From Streptomyces sp. NBC_00353 (GTDB lineage Bacteria > Actinomycetota > Actinomycetes > Streptomycetales > Streptomycetaceae), in NCBI RefSeq assembly GCF_036108815.1, contig NZ_CP107985.1, forward strand, positions 8,057,501-8,121,500: a stretch of 64,000 bases of DNA. The letters are read 5' to 3'. The translations under genes and the position numbers were made by a program. Below are positions 11,596-20,083 of the stretch, piece after piece. The notes beneath the pieces are model-generated. The model had not been told where the DNA came from and did no database searches. It saw only the letters and a list, made by a program, of their open reading frames with translations. The number at the start of each line of letters is the position of its first letter. Position 1 is the stretch's first letter.

Positions 11596-13029
11596 GTGAA
11601 CGACCAGCAGCGTCGCCGTCCCGCCAAGCCGCATCGCCGGCCTCAGAAGGACCCGGTCCGGTTCCTCGCCTTCGAAGCGCTCAGGGCTGTCGACGAACGC
11701 GATGCGTACGCCAACCTCGTCCTGCCCCCGCTGCTGAAGAAGGCACGCGCCAAGGGTGACTTCGACGCCAGGGACGCGGCGCTGGCGACCGAGCTGGTCT
11801 ACGGGACGCTGCGGCGCCAGGGCACGTACGACGCGATCGTCGCGTCCTGCATCGACCGGCCGCTGCGCGAGGTCGACCCGCCGGTCCTCGACGTGCTGAA
11901 CATGGGCGTCCACCAGCTGCTCGGCACGCGTATCCCCACCCACGCCGCGGTCTCCGCCAGTGTGGAGCTGGCCCGGGTGGTGCTCGGCGAGGGACGGGCG
12001 AAGTTCGTCAACGCCGTGCTGCGGAAGGTCGCCGCGGACGACCTCGACGGCTGGGTGGCGCGCGTCGCCCCGTCGTACGACGAGGATGCCGAGGACCACC
12101 TCGCCGTCGTGCACTCGCACCCGCGGTGGATCGTCTCGGCCCTCTGGGACGCGCTGGGCGGCGGCCGCGCCGGGATCGAGGATCTCCTCGAAGCCGACAA
12201 CGAACGGCCCGAGGTCACCCTCGTCGCCCGCCCCGGCCGTTCCACCACCGATGAGCTGTTCACGGCCCTCGGCGACGAGAACGGGCTGCCCGGCCGCTGG
12301 TCGCCGTATGCCGTACGGATGGCCGAGGGCGGCGAGCCGGGCGCCCTGGCCGCCGTGCAGGAAGGCCGTGCCGGAGTCCAGGACGAGGGCAGCCAGCTGG
12401 TGGCCACGGCCCTCGCCAACGCGCCGGTGGACGGCAGCGACACCCGGTGGCTCGACGGCTGCGCCGGGCCGGGCGGCAAGGCCGCGCTGCTCGCCGCCCT
12501 CGCCGCCGAACGCGGCGCTGCCCTCCTCGCCGCCGAGAAGCAGCCGCACCGGGCCCGGCTCGTCGAGCGCGCGCTGGCCGGCAACCCCGGCCCGTACCAG
12601 GTCATCACCGCCGACGGCACCCGCCCGCCGTGGCAGCCCGACAGCTTCGACCGGGTCCTGATGGACGTCCCGTGCTCCGGCCTCGGCGCGCTGCGCCGTC
12701 GCCCGGAGTCCCGCTGGCGCCGCCGCGCGGAGGACCTGGAGAGCTTCGCGCCGCTGCAACGGGGCCTGCTGCGGGAGGCATTGAAGGCCGTGCGGGTCGG
12801 TGGCGTCGTCGGTTACGCGACCTGCTCGCCGCATCTCGCGGAGACCCGAGTGGTCGTCGAGGACGTGCTGAAGGGGCGCGGCGGCCAGCCGGTCGAGGCG
12901 GAGTGGGTGGACGCGCGCCCGCTGATGCCCGGTGTGCCCGCGCTGGGCGACGGACCCGACGTCCAGCTGTGGCCGCACCTGCACGGCACGGACGCGATGT
13001 ATCTGGCTCTGCTGCGGCGTACCGCGTAG
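11596..13029 (+). CDS. rsmB: 16S rRNA (cytosine-967-C5)-methyltransferase
   Basis: Methylates C967 of 16S rRNA with SAM. The 477-residue product has an N-terminal NusB-like RNA-binding domain (about residues 20-160: RFLAFEALRAVDERDAYANLVLPPLL) and a C-terminal Rossmann methyltransferase with the SAM motif DGCAGPGGKAALLAAL near residue 288. Two catalytic cysteines are visible: DVPCSGLGALRR near residue 357 (motif IV) and YATCSPHLAETR near residue 407 (motif VI). The GTG at 11596 opens a Lys/Arg-rich N-terminal tail typical of actinobacterial RsmB. Confidence 0.95.
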   Translation: MNDQQRRRPAKPHRRPQKDPVRFLAFEALRAVDERDAYANLVLPPLLKKARAKGDFDARDAALATELVYGTLRRQGTYDAIVASCIDRPLREVDPPVLDVLNMGVHQLLGTRIPTHAAVSASVELARVVLGEGRAKFVNAVLRKVAADDLDGWVARVAPSYDEDAEDHLAVVHSHPRWIVSALWDALGGGRAGIEDLLEADNERPEVTLVARPGRSTTDELFTALGDENGLPGRWSPYAVRMAEGGEPGALAAVQEGRAGVQDEGSQLVATALANAPVDGSDTRWLDGCAGPGGKAALLAALAAERGAALLAAEKQPHRARLVERALAGNPGPYQVITADGTRPPWQPDSFDRVLMDVPCSGLGALRRRPESRWRRRAEDLESFAPLQRGLLREALKAVRVGGVVGYATCSPHLAETRVVVEDVLKGRGGQPVEAEWVDARPLMPGVPALGDGPDVQLWPHLHGTDAMYLALLRRTA

Positions 13030-13351
13030 GGCCCGGTACCGCCGGCCTCACGCGGTGCGGTGACCTGTGCCGCGTGCGGCCGGTGGCGGAATGTACGTCC
13101 CGAGCGCCCGCAGCCGAGTGTCCGGACCCACGCGTAACGAAATTGCGTAACGAAACCCTCGCCCCCGCGGTGTGCGGTCCGGGGGAAGGTCACCGCCGCA
13201 AGGCCTGTACCGCTGCCGATCGGCCCGACGCGGGCCGAATCGCCCGGATCGGGCAGCCGAAACCCCTGGATTTCGCGAACTGTAATGATCCCGTGAGGCT
13301 TTGGCCCGCACTCGGGCGGGGAAGTGCCGCGGAACATGGCAGGCTTGGCAC
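13030..13351. other. 322-bp gap between rsmB and rpe
   Basis: No convincing open frame. It holds a pair of 11-bp direct repeats (annotated separately at 13132-13155) and, nearer rpe, the AT-richer stretch AACTGTAATGATCC (about 13279-13292) that could be a -10 region. Nothing else was recognised. Confidence 0.5.
13132..13155. repeat. Tandem 11-bp direct repeat, possible regulator site
   Basis: GCGTAACGAAA occurs at 13132-13142 and again at 13145-13155, separated by TT, giving a 13-base period. The repeats lie about 200 bp before rpe, in AT-rich sequence for this genome. Tightly spaced direct repeats like this are typical of binding sites for regulators that bind head to tail, but no known consensus was recognised. 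Confidence 0.5.
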
Positions 13352-14035
13352 ATGGCCCAGATCAACCCGAGCATCCTGTCCGCCGACTTCGCTCGCCTCG
13401 CCGAGGAGGCGAAGGCCGTCGAAGGCGCCGACTGGCTCCATGTCGATGTCATGGACAACCACTTTGTGCCCAACCTGACCCTCGGCGTGCCCATCGTGGA
13501 ATCGCTCAGCCGGGCCACGGACACTCCGCTGGACTGCCATCTGATGATCGACGACCCGGACCGCTGGGCGCCGCAGTACGTCGAGGCGGGGGCCGGCTCG
13601 GTCACCTTCCATGCGGAGGCCGCGGCAGCGCCGGTGCGGCTGGCGCGGGAGATCCGGGCCAAGGGCGCCCGCGCCTCCATGGCGCTGAAGCCCGCGACGC
13701 CCATCGAGCCGTACGAGGACCTGCTCCCCGAGCTCGACATGCTGTTGATCATGACGGTGGAGCCGGGCTTCGGCGGCCAGGCCTTCCTGGACATCATGCT
13801 GCCGAAGATCCGCCGTACCCGTGAGCTGATCTCCAAGCACGGTCTGGAGCTGTGGCTCCAGGTCGACGGCGGGGTCTCGGAGTCCACCATCGAGCGGTGC
13901 GCCGAGGCCGGTGCGGACGTCTTTGTCGCCGGTTCCGCGGTGTACGGGGCCCAGGACCCGGCCGAGGCGGTACGCGCCCTGCGTGCCAAGGCGGACGGGA
14001 CGATCGCTTCGGCGGCCTGGGCGTGCAACCACTGA
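13352..14035 (+). CDS. rpe: Ribulose-phosphate 3-epimerase
   Basis: Interconverts ribulose 5-phosphate and xylulose 5-phosphate in the pentose phosphate pathway. The 227-residue TIM-barrel product starts MAQINPSILSADFARL (Ser/substrate motif), has the metal-binding histidines in HVDVMDNHFVPNLT and LDCHLMIDDP, MTVEPGFGGQ (phosphate loop), and the catalytic Asp in LQVDGGVSES. The ATG at 13352 was chosen over an upstream in-frame start at 13301 because relatives start at this point. A SorC-type regulator gene follows 142 bp downstream on the same strand. Confidence 0.97.
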   Translation: MAQINPSILSADFARLAEEAKAVEGADWLHVDVMDNHFVPNLTLGVPIVESLSRATDTPLDCHLMIDDPDRWAPQYVEAGAGSVTFHAEAAAAPVRLAREIRAKGARASMALKPATPIEPYEDLLPELDMLLIMTVEPGFGGQAFLDIMLPKIRRTRELISKHGLELWLQVDGGVSESTIERCAEAGADVFVAGSAVYGAQDPAEAVRALRAKADGTIASAAWACNH

Positions 14036-14177
14036 AGCCGGCGGCGACGTCGGCAGTGACGACGCAGCCCGGTCGGGCCCCGGTTGCCGGTCGGCCCGGC
14101 CAAGGGCAGATGAACGCGGTCCGACGGGACCGATCAAGGATCGCCGGATCTGACAGGATGAACGGCGTATCGAGCGT

Positions 14178-15227
14178 GTGAACAGCAGTGAGGAGATCGC
14201 GGTGTCTGCTATGTCGGCGGGACGGTCCGCCCTGCGGATGGGGCCCGCGGAGCTGGTGCAGGCGGCGGCCATGGCCCGCCGCTTCTACCTCGAGGGAAAG
14301 TCGAAGATCCAGATCGCCGAGGAGTTCGGCGTCAGCCGCTTCAAGGTGGCCCGGGTCCTGGAGACGGCGCTCGAGCGTGACCTCGTACGGATCGAGATCC
14401 GGGTCCCCGCAGAGCTGGACGCGGAGCGTTCCGACGCGCTGCGGGCCCGCTACGGGCTGCGGCACGCGGTCGTCGTCGAGTCTCCCGCAGAGGAGCAGGA
14501 CGACGCCCCGGACCCGGAGAACCTGGGCGAGGTCGCGGCCGATCTTCTCGGCGAACTGGTGAACGAAGGCGATGTCCTGGGCCTGGCCTGGGGCCGGTCC
14601 ACCATCCACATGGCGGCGGCCCTCGACCGGCTGCCGCCGTGCACGGTCGTGCAGCTCACCGGGGTGTACGACGCGGGGACCGCCGAGCGCGGTTCGGTCG
14701 AGGCGGTCCGGCGGGCCGCCCAGGTCTCCGGTGGCGAGGCCCACCCGATCTATGCGCCGATGCTGCTGCCCGACCCGGCCACGGCCGCCGCGCTGCGTCA
14801 CCAGACCGGCATCGCCCGCGCCTTCGAGTACTTCGACAAGGTGACGGTCGCCGCGGTCTCCATCGGCTCCTGGGAGCCGGGTATCTCCACCGTCCACGAC
14901 ATGCTGACCGACGAGGAGCGGGAGCACTACGCGTCGCTCGGCGTCGCGGCCGAGATGTCCGCACACCTCTTCGACACGGAGGGGCGCCGGGTCGGCCGCG
15001 ACCTGGGCGAGCGGTGCATCACCGTCGAGGCGGACCGGCTGCGGCGGATCCCCGAGGTTGTGGCGATCGCGGGCGGCCAGCGCAAGGCGGCGGCGATCGG
15101 GGCGGTCCTGCGGTCCGGTCTGGTCACCAGCCTGGTGACGGACACATCAGCCGCCGAATATCTGCTGACGGAGTCCGCGGCGCCGCGGCGGCCCGCACTG
15201 GAGCGGGCCGACCCGGACGGGGTCTGA
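14178..15227 (+). CDS. SorC/DeoR-family sugar-binding transcriptional regulator
   Basis: A 349-residue regulator with an N-terminal HTH (about residues 28-70: MARRFYLEGKSKIQIAEEFGVSRFKVARVLETA) and a C-terminal sugar-phosphate-binding domain of the SorC family (GLAWGRSTIHMAAALD, then VVQLTGVYDAG, ending with GGQRKAAAIGAVLRSGLVTSLVTD, a motif shared with NagB-like folds). Such proteins sense phosphorylated sugars. Its position just after rpe fits pentose-phosphate or pentitol sensing, but the effector is unknown. The GTG at 14178 gives a short tail before the HTH; an internal start at about 14211 is possible. A hairpin separates it from the convergent terpene synthase. Confidence 0.88.
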   Translation: MNSSEEIAVSAMSAGRSALRMGPAELVQAAAMARRFYLEGKSKIQIAEEFGVSRFKVARVLETALERDLVRIEIRVPAELDAERSDALRARYGLRHAVVVESPAEEQDDAPDPENLGEVAADLLGELVNEGDVLGLAWGRSTIHMAAALDRLPPCTVVQLTGVYDAGTAERGSVEAVRRAAQVSGGEAHPIYAPMLLPDPATAAALRHQTGIARAFEYFDKVTVAAVSIGSWEPGISTVHDMLTDEEREHYASLGVAAEMSAHLFDTEGRRVGRDLGERCITVEADRLRRIPEVVAIAGGQRKAAAIGAVLRSGLVTSLVTDTSAAEYLLTESAAPRRPALERADPDGV

Positions 15228-15281
15228 GCGGGACCGGGCGGCGTTCCGGACGGGCCGCCCGGCGGCCACCGCGCCCCGGCC

Positions 15282-15309
15282 GCCGGACGGGCTCCACGCC
15301 CCGTCCGGC
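15282..15309. terminator. Hairpin between regulator and terpene synthase genes
   Basis: Perfect 10-bp arms GCCGGACGGG (15282-15291) and CCCGTCCGGC (15300-15309) with an 8-base loop, between the two convergent stops. It is a copy of the dispersed element also seen after fmt and after the second CNNM gene. Confidence 0.65.
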
Positions 15310-15332
15310 AGCCGATGCGATGCGCTGCGGGG

Positions 15333-16550
15333 TCAGTCCTGCCGTAGGCCCAGGACCGTTGGCTCCAGGTACTGCTGCGGCTCCTTGTACTGGCTGACGT
15401 CCGCGGGGTTGTAGCGCGGCGTCTGCCGTGACCAGTCCAGATTGCCGCGCATCCAGCTCCGCATGCCGTTCAGGTACGGGACGAGCATCCCGGAAAGCAG
15501 CGGGTAGGCCGTCACCAGCTCGGCCTCGGCAGCCAGGAAGCGCTCCGTCTCCCTGGCGATCTCCGCGCAGACGTGCTCCAGAGCCTGCTGCTTGCCGTAT
15601 CCGCGATGGTGCCGGACCAGGTGGACGAGGTTGTGGATCTCGCCGAGGACCTGTTCCTTCTCGTACGAGTACACGTCATTGGCCCAGCACACGACATTGC
15701 ACGAGGCTTCGAGCGCGACGATGAACCGTGGGTCGTTGTGGATCGACTCGGGTGCCTCGATACCGGCCACGATCTCTATCAGGTCCATGCAGACATGTAT
15801 GGCGCCGGTGTGCCGCCGCTTGGCGATGTACGTCTCCTCGGACGGCACGACACCCTTCGCCCGGTTCCCCGCCTCCCAGGTGGTGGCCGTGGTGAGGTAC
15901 GTGATCAGGTGCCAGGCGAACCGTCGCAGCCAGTGCGCGGCCGCGTTCGGCGTCGTCCGTTCCCACAGGTCGGCCAGGGCGACCACCGCGGCCGGGAGCT
16001 CCTCGTCCGGCAGCGGGCCGGCGCCGGTCCCCTGGACCACGGCGCGCATCAGCGACACCACGTCGCGAACCCGGTCCGGGCTGCGGCCGAGATGGCCGTC
16101 GTCGAGCTGGTCGTCGACGAGAAACAGCCAGACGAACCAGTCGGCGACGAGATCGAGATTCTCGGCGTTCGCGGTCGGATACACCATGCCGACGAACGCG
16201 CCGAAGTCGGCTTGCTCGAAGCGTTCCCTGGCTGAATCCCGGTGTACCAGACCGGTGCTGCGCGTCCAGCTGTCGAGGTGCGCACGCGTGTTCGCGACGT
16301 GCGGGTTCGTCTGCTGGGGGAACGGGCAGTAGATGTCCGGCAGTTCGTTCTCCACGGGCGGGTCTGGATCCTCTCCGGTCGTACGTGTGACGGAAGTTGG
16401 GGCCTTTCCGCCTGTTCCTCGGGACTTGGTTGCGACCCGCGGGACCTGCGCGTTTGAAGCTACCTGACCCCTTGTCACCAGGTCCAGGGAAGATGATCGT
16501 GAATGGTTGAAAGCTGTTCGGGTAGTGTCTGTGGGTAAGGCAGGTTCCAC
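15333..16550 (-). CDS. Class I terpene synthase (sesquiterpene-cyclase type)
   Basis: Predicted to ionise a prenyl diphosphate (probably farnesyl diphosphate) with three Mg ions and cyclise it to a volatile terpene. The metal-binding motifs are intact: the Asp-rich DDQLDD, an exact DDxxD, and NDVYSYEKE, an exact NSE triad; the C-terminal SRQTPRYN supplies the Arg-Tyr pair. The product cannot be read from sequence. The listed GTG gives 405 residues with a 65-residue Ser/Thr/Pro tail unlike typical bacterial cyclases. A GTG at 16355 would give 340 residues starting just before NELPDIYCPFPQQ and has GGAGAGGA about 13 bases upstream, so the true start is unsettled. It stands alone with no P450 or prenyltransferase, between core genes. 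Confidence 0.9.
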   Translation of the reverse strand: MEPALPTDTTRTAFNHSRSSSLDLVTRGQVASNAQVPRVATKSRGTGGKAPTSVTRTTGEDPDPPVENELPDIYCPFPQQTNPHVANTRAHLDSWTRSTGLVHRDSARERFEQADFGAFVGMVYPTANAENLDLVADWFVWLFLVDDQLDDGHLGRSPDRVRDVVSLMRAVVQGTGAGPLPDEELPAAVVALADLWERTTPNAAAHWLRRFAWHLITYLTTATTWEAGNRAKGVVPSEETYIAKRRHTGAIHVCMDLIEIVAGIEAPESIHNDPRFIVALEASCNVVCWANDVYSYEKEQVLGEIHNLVHLVRHHRGYGKQQALEHVCAEIARETERFLAAEAELVTAYPLLSGMLVPYLNGMRSWMRGNLDWSRQTPRYNPADVSQYKEPQQYLEPTVLGLRQD

Positions 16551-16660
16551 TTGCCCGTGACTCCCGCACGCGGCCCTTGTAGGAACGTACGAACGCGGGA
16601 GCCGTTTGCTGTGTCTTCAGGGCAGCGACCTGCGCGGTTCCGTATGAAAAAATGAGCCTT

Positions 16661-18127
16661 ATGCGTTTTCTTGAGCCCGGCACCGGTCGCTACACAGAGT
16701 CCCCCTCGGTCCCGTACGACCTCACGTACGACGACGTCTTCATGGTTCCGGGCCGCTCAGCGGTCGGTTCCCGCCAGGGGGTCGACCTCTCCTCGCCGGA
16801 CGGCACCGGCACCACCATCCCGCTCGTCGTCGCCAACATGACGGCGATCGCGGGCCGCCGGATGGCCGAAACGATGGCCCGCCGCGGCGGGCTGGTCGTC
16901 ATCCCCCAGGACATCCCGATCGACGTCGTCACCGACGTCATCTCCTGGGTGAAGACGCGCCATCTCGTGCTCGACACGCCGATCGTGCTGACCCCGGGAC
17001 AGACCGTCGCCGACGCCCTGTCCCTGCTGCCGAAGCGCGCGCACGGCGCCGGCGTCGTCGTCGACGAGGAGCAGCGGCCCGTCGGCGTCGTCACCGACCA
17101 CGACCTGACCGGTGTCGACCGCTTCACCCAGCTCTCCGAGGTCATGTCCAAGGACCTGGTGCTGCTCGACGCGGACATCGATCCGCGCGACGCGTTCAAC
17201 AAGCTCGACGGCGCCCACCGCAAGCTCGCCCCCGCGGTCGACGCGGACGGCCGGCTCGTCGGCATCCTCACCCGCAAGGCCGCGCTCCGCGCCACCCTCT
17301 ACACCCCGGCCACCGACGCCGACGGCAAGCTGCGGATCGCCGCTGCCGTCGGGATCAACGGCGATGTCGCGGGCAAGGCCAAGCAGCTCCTCGACGCAGG
17401 CGTCGACACCCTCGTCGTGGACACCGCGCACGGTCACCAGGAGTCCATGATCAGCGCGGTCCGCGCGGTCCGTGCGCTCGACCCGCAGGTGCCGATCGTG
17501 GCCGGCAACATCGTCGCCGCCGAGGGCGTGCGCGACCTCATCGAGGCCGGCGCGGACATCATCAAGGTCGGTGTCGGCCCCGGCGCCATGTGCACCACCC
17601 GGATGATGACCGGCGTCGGCCGGCCCCAGTTCTCCGCAGTGCTGGAGTGCGCCGCCGAGGCGAAGAAGTACGGCAAGCACGTCTGGGCGGACGGCGGCGT
17701 CCGCCACCCGCGCGATGTCGCCATGGCGCTCGCCGCGGGCGCGTCCAACGTGATGATCGGCTCCTGGTTCGCCGGTACGTACGAGTCGCCCGGCGACCTC
17801 CAGCAGTCCGCCGACGGGCGCTACTACAAGGAGTCCTTCGGCATGGCGTCCGCGCGCGCCGTGAAGAACCGCACGTCGGACGAGTCGGCGTACGACCGCG
17901 CCCGCAAGGCGCTCTTCGAGGAGGGCATCTCCACCTCGCGGATGTTCCTGGACCCGGCGCGCCCCGGCGTCGAGGACCTGATCGACTCGATCATCGCGGG
18001 CGTCCGCTCCTCGTGCACGTACGCAGGTGCGGCGTCCCTGGAGGAGTTCGCCGAGAAGGCGGTCGTCGGTGTGCAGAGCGCCGCCGGTTACGCCGAGGGC
18101 CAGGCGCTGCACGCCAGCTGGAGCTAG
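16661..18127 (+). CDS. guaB1: GuaB1-family GMP reductase (IMPDH-like, CBS-domain)
   Basis: A 488-residue member of the IMP dehydrogenase/GMP reductase superfamily with a catalytic barrel split by two CBS modules (about residues 95-205, around GQTVADALSLLP and VMSKDLVLLDADIDPRDA). The active-site loop reads GVGPGAMCTTRMMTGVG, with the catalytic Cys, and VWADGGVRHPRDVAMALAAGASNVMIGSWFAGT is the nucleotide-binding end. Actinobacterial GuaB1 proteins have been shown in mycobacteria to be GMP reductases, converting GMP to IMP with NADPH, rather than IMP dehydrogenases. ATG at 16661 (MRFLEPG) is preferred; an in-frame ATG at 16652 lies 9 bases upstream. A very strong hairpin follows the stop. Confidence 0.9.
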   Translation: MRFLEPGTGRYTESPSVPYDLTYDDVFMVPGRSAVGSRQGVDLSSPDGTGTTIPLVVANMTAIAGRRMAETMARRGGLVVIPQDIPIDVVTDVISWVKTRHLVLDTPIVLTPGQTVADALSLLPKRAHGAGVVVDEEQRPVGVVTDHDLTGVDRFTQLSEVMSKDLVLLDADIDPRDAFNKLDGAHRKLAPAVDADGRLVGILTRKAALRATLYTPATDADGKLRIAAAVGINGDVAGKAKQLLDAGVDTLVVDTAHGHQESMISAVRAVRALDPQVPIVAGNIVAAEGVRDLIEAGADIIKVGVGPGAMCTTRMMTGVGRPQFSAVLECAAEAKKYGKHVWADGGVRHPRDVAMALAAGASNVMIGSWFAGTYESPGDLQQSADGRYYKESFGMASARAVKNRTSDESAYDRARKALFEEGISTSRMFLDPARPGVEDLIDSIIAGVRSSCTYAGAASLEEFAEKAVVGVQSAAGYAEGQALHASWS

Positions 18128-18160
18128 TCACGCGCTCCCGGCAGCGCCGGTAGGCAACGA

Positions 18161-18200
18161 GGAAGAAGTCCGGGCCGCCGACGCGGCCCGGACTTCTTCC
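18161..18200. terminator. Strong bidirectional terminator, 18-bp perfect stem
   Basis: Perfect 18-bp arms at 18161-18178 and 18183-18200 (beginning GGAAGAAGTCC) close a CGAC tetraloop. The AGAA/TTCT part gives an A-rich 5' side and T-rich 3' side on both strands, so it works for guaB1 on the plus strand and the SGNH hydrolase gene on the minus strand. Confidence 0.85.
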
Positions 18201-18221
18201 GTCGGTGGGGGAGAACGCCGC

Positions 18222-19217
18222 TCAGCAGGCCGGCGCGGATACGTACGGGGCGAGCGCCTCCGTGACGGCCGCCGCCAGACGGGCGTGGCCGGCGTCGTGG
18301 GGGTGCAGGCCGTCCGCCAGATGTTCCGGCCCGAGGACATCGCGTCCCGGCAGCACGGACAGCCGGGAGTCGCCCGCGCGGACGAGGTCGGCACCGGCCT
18401 CCTCCATCGCCGTCCGCAGCTCGCGCAGAGTGGCCCCCAAGGCATTCGGGGTGTCCTCGGCGTCCGGGCACAGGAGCGGTGAGACGAGCAGCAGCGGTGT
18501 CCCGGGGTGGCCCGCGCGCACCAGTGTGATGAACGCGCGCACCGTCTCGTACAGCAGCGGTGCCGAGAACGGCACTCGTGACCAGCAGTTCGTACCGAAC
18601 GCCAGCGTCAGTACGTCGGCCGGGAGCGCCGCGATCTGCTCGGCGACGCACAGCTCCCCGCGCGCCGCCCCCGCGTACCCCAGATTGACCGGGTCCAGCC
18701 CGAGCTCGCGGCCGGCCACCGCGGGCCACGCGTGAGCGGGGCGCGTGGACCACCAGCCCTCGGTGATCGAGTCGCCGTGCACCACCCACCGCGGCTGCTC
18801 CGGCGCGGGCAGCAGCGTGCCGCCCACCGCCCGCACGCCGAGGATCAGGGGGGACTGTCCCTGCGGCGGATGGACGGTGAACGGGCCTTCCCCGGGCGGG
18901 AGTTCGAGCACGGCGACCGCCTCCTCGGCGGGCTCCGTGAAGATCTCCGCCACGCACCGGTCGCCCTGCCAGAGCGCGAACACGTGGGCGAGGTCGTGCA
19001 GCGCGTCCGCCGGGTCGGGCACCGCGGCGCGGTAGCGGATCTCCACCGCACGCGCACCCGGTGCCAGGAACTCCAGCCGTACCCCGATGGGCAGCAGCGC
19101 CCGCGCCCCGGTGTCCCACGGCAGTCGCGCCAGATCGGCCGGGTCGGCCCGCACCGTACGCACACCGTCCCGCCAGGCCACACCGCGCAGAAAGAGGTCG
19201 GGGTCGAGCCAGGTCAT
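18222..19217 (-). CDS. SGNH/GDSL-type hydrolase
   Basis: A 331-residue esterase-like protein in two parts. An N-terminal beta-rich region (about 1-150) resembles the jelly-roll domain seen in some carbohydrate esterases. The SGNH hydrolase domain follows: block I GDSITEGWW (nucleophile Ser), block II NLGYAGAARGE (Gly), block III AFGTNCW (Asn), and block V DGLHPHD (catalytic Asp and His). No signal peptide is seen, so it is likely cytoplasmic; the substrate is unknown but may be an acylated sugar. ATG at 19217 has GGAG about 9 bases upstream. It is divergent from the Lrp gene. Confidence 0.88.
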   Translation of the reverse strand: MTWLDPDLFLRGVAWRDGVRTVRADPADLARLPWDTGARALLPIGVRLEFLAPGARAVEIRYRAAVPDPADALHDLAHVFALWQGDRCVAEIFTEPAEEAVAVLELPPGEGPFTVHPPQGQSPLILGVRAVGGTLLPAPEQPRWVVHGDSITEGWWSTRPAHAWPAVAGRELGLDPVNLGYAGAARGELCVAEQIAALPADVLTLAFGTNCWSRVPFSAPLLYETVRAFITLVRAGHPGTPLLLVSPLLCPDAEDTPNALGATLRELRTAMEEAGADLVRAGDSRLSVLPGRDVLGPEHLADGLHPHDAGHARLAAAVTEALAPYVSAPAC

Positions 19218-19374
19218 CGGGTCTCCGTTCGGTAGGGGTGCGCACTGCACCCTTACCCCGCTGCGTCGCCCCGACGTCCGTACGGCCCCGTCCGTCACCG
19301 CGTGTTCTACTTCGGGTGCGGCACGGTGTGCCGCCGTCCCCGAACACCCATCGCAGAGAAGTGATCCACCTGAA

Positions 19375-19830
19375 GTGCGACTGAACGATCTCGACGAACG
19401 CATCGTCCACGCCCTTGCCGAGGACGCCCGCCGCTCCTACGCCGACATCGGCGCGATCATCGGCCTCTCCGCGCCCGCGGTGAAGCGCCGCGTCGACCGG
19501 TTGCGCGCGGAAGGGGCCATCACCGGCTTCACCGTGCGGGTGGACCCGGCGGCGCTCGGCTGGGAGACCGAGGGATTCATCGAGATCTACTGCAGCCGCA
19601 ACACCTCCCCGGAGGCGATCAAGACCGGTCTGGCGCGCTATCCGGAGATCGCGTCGGCATCCACGGTCACCGGGGAGGCCGACGCGATCGTCCAGGTCTT
19701 CGCCGCAGACATGCGCCACTTCGAGCAGGTGCTGGAGCGGATCGCGGGCGAGCCCTATGTGGAGCGCACCAAGTCGGTGCTGGTCTTGTCGCCGCTGCTG
19801 CGGCGGTACTCCTCGGGGACTCCGGGCTGA
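19375..19830 (+). CDS. Lrp/AsnC-family regulator, probable davAB regulator
   Basis: A 151-residue regulator with an N-terminal winged HTH (RLNDLDERIVHALAEDARRSYADIGAIIGLSAPAVKRRVDRLR) and a C-terminal RAM/AsnC ligand domain (about 65-140). These proteins bind amino acids and form octamers. It lies immediately upstream of, and codirectional with, the lysine monooxygenase/amidase genes, so lysine or an intermediate is a sensible effector (inference). The GTG at 19375 was chosen because it starts the conserved RLNDLDERI; the longer open frame upstream overlaps the SGNH gene promoter region. Relatives are near 150 residues. Confidence 0.9.
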   Translation: MRLNDLDERIVHALAEDARRSYADIGAIIGLSAPAVKRRVDRLRAEGAITGFTVRVDPAALGWETEGFIEIYCSRNTSPEAIKTGLARYPEIASASTVTGEADAIVQVFAADMRHFEQVLERIAGEPYVERTKSVLVLSPLLRRYSSGTPG

Positions 19831-20013
19831 TCACACAGGCGGGCGACGGCTCTCCGGCGCGTCCTGTCGGGGCCGCGGACACACACCTGGGCAGGTGGTC
19901 CTCGACGAGACCGATATCACCCCTCTGACCTGCAACGACACTCCACGCAACGAATCACCGCCGCAGCGGTGGATCGCGCAATGGATCGACGGTCGGCGCG
20001 CAACGCTCGCGCC

Positions 20014-20043
20014 TTGTCCGGCCGGAATCCCGGCCCGTACCGT
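20014..20043 (+). promoter_or_regulatory. Candidate davA promoter with embedded palindrome
   Basis: TTGTCC (20014-20019) and TACCGT (20038-20043) are 18 bases apart. The spacer holds a perfect inverted repeat GGCCGG-AATC-CCGGCC (20020-20035), a position where a bound regulator would block RNA polymerase. It ends 40 bases before the davA start. GCAACG motifs also recur upstream at 19932, 19947 and 20000. Pattern-based inference. Confidence 0.4.
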
Positions 20044-20083
20044 CTATACGTCCCCGCTAAGCCCGCACCGCCCGAGGTCTGCC

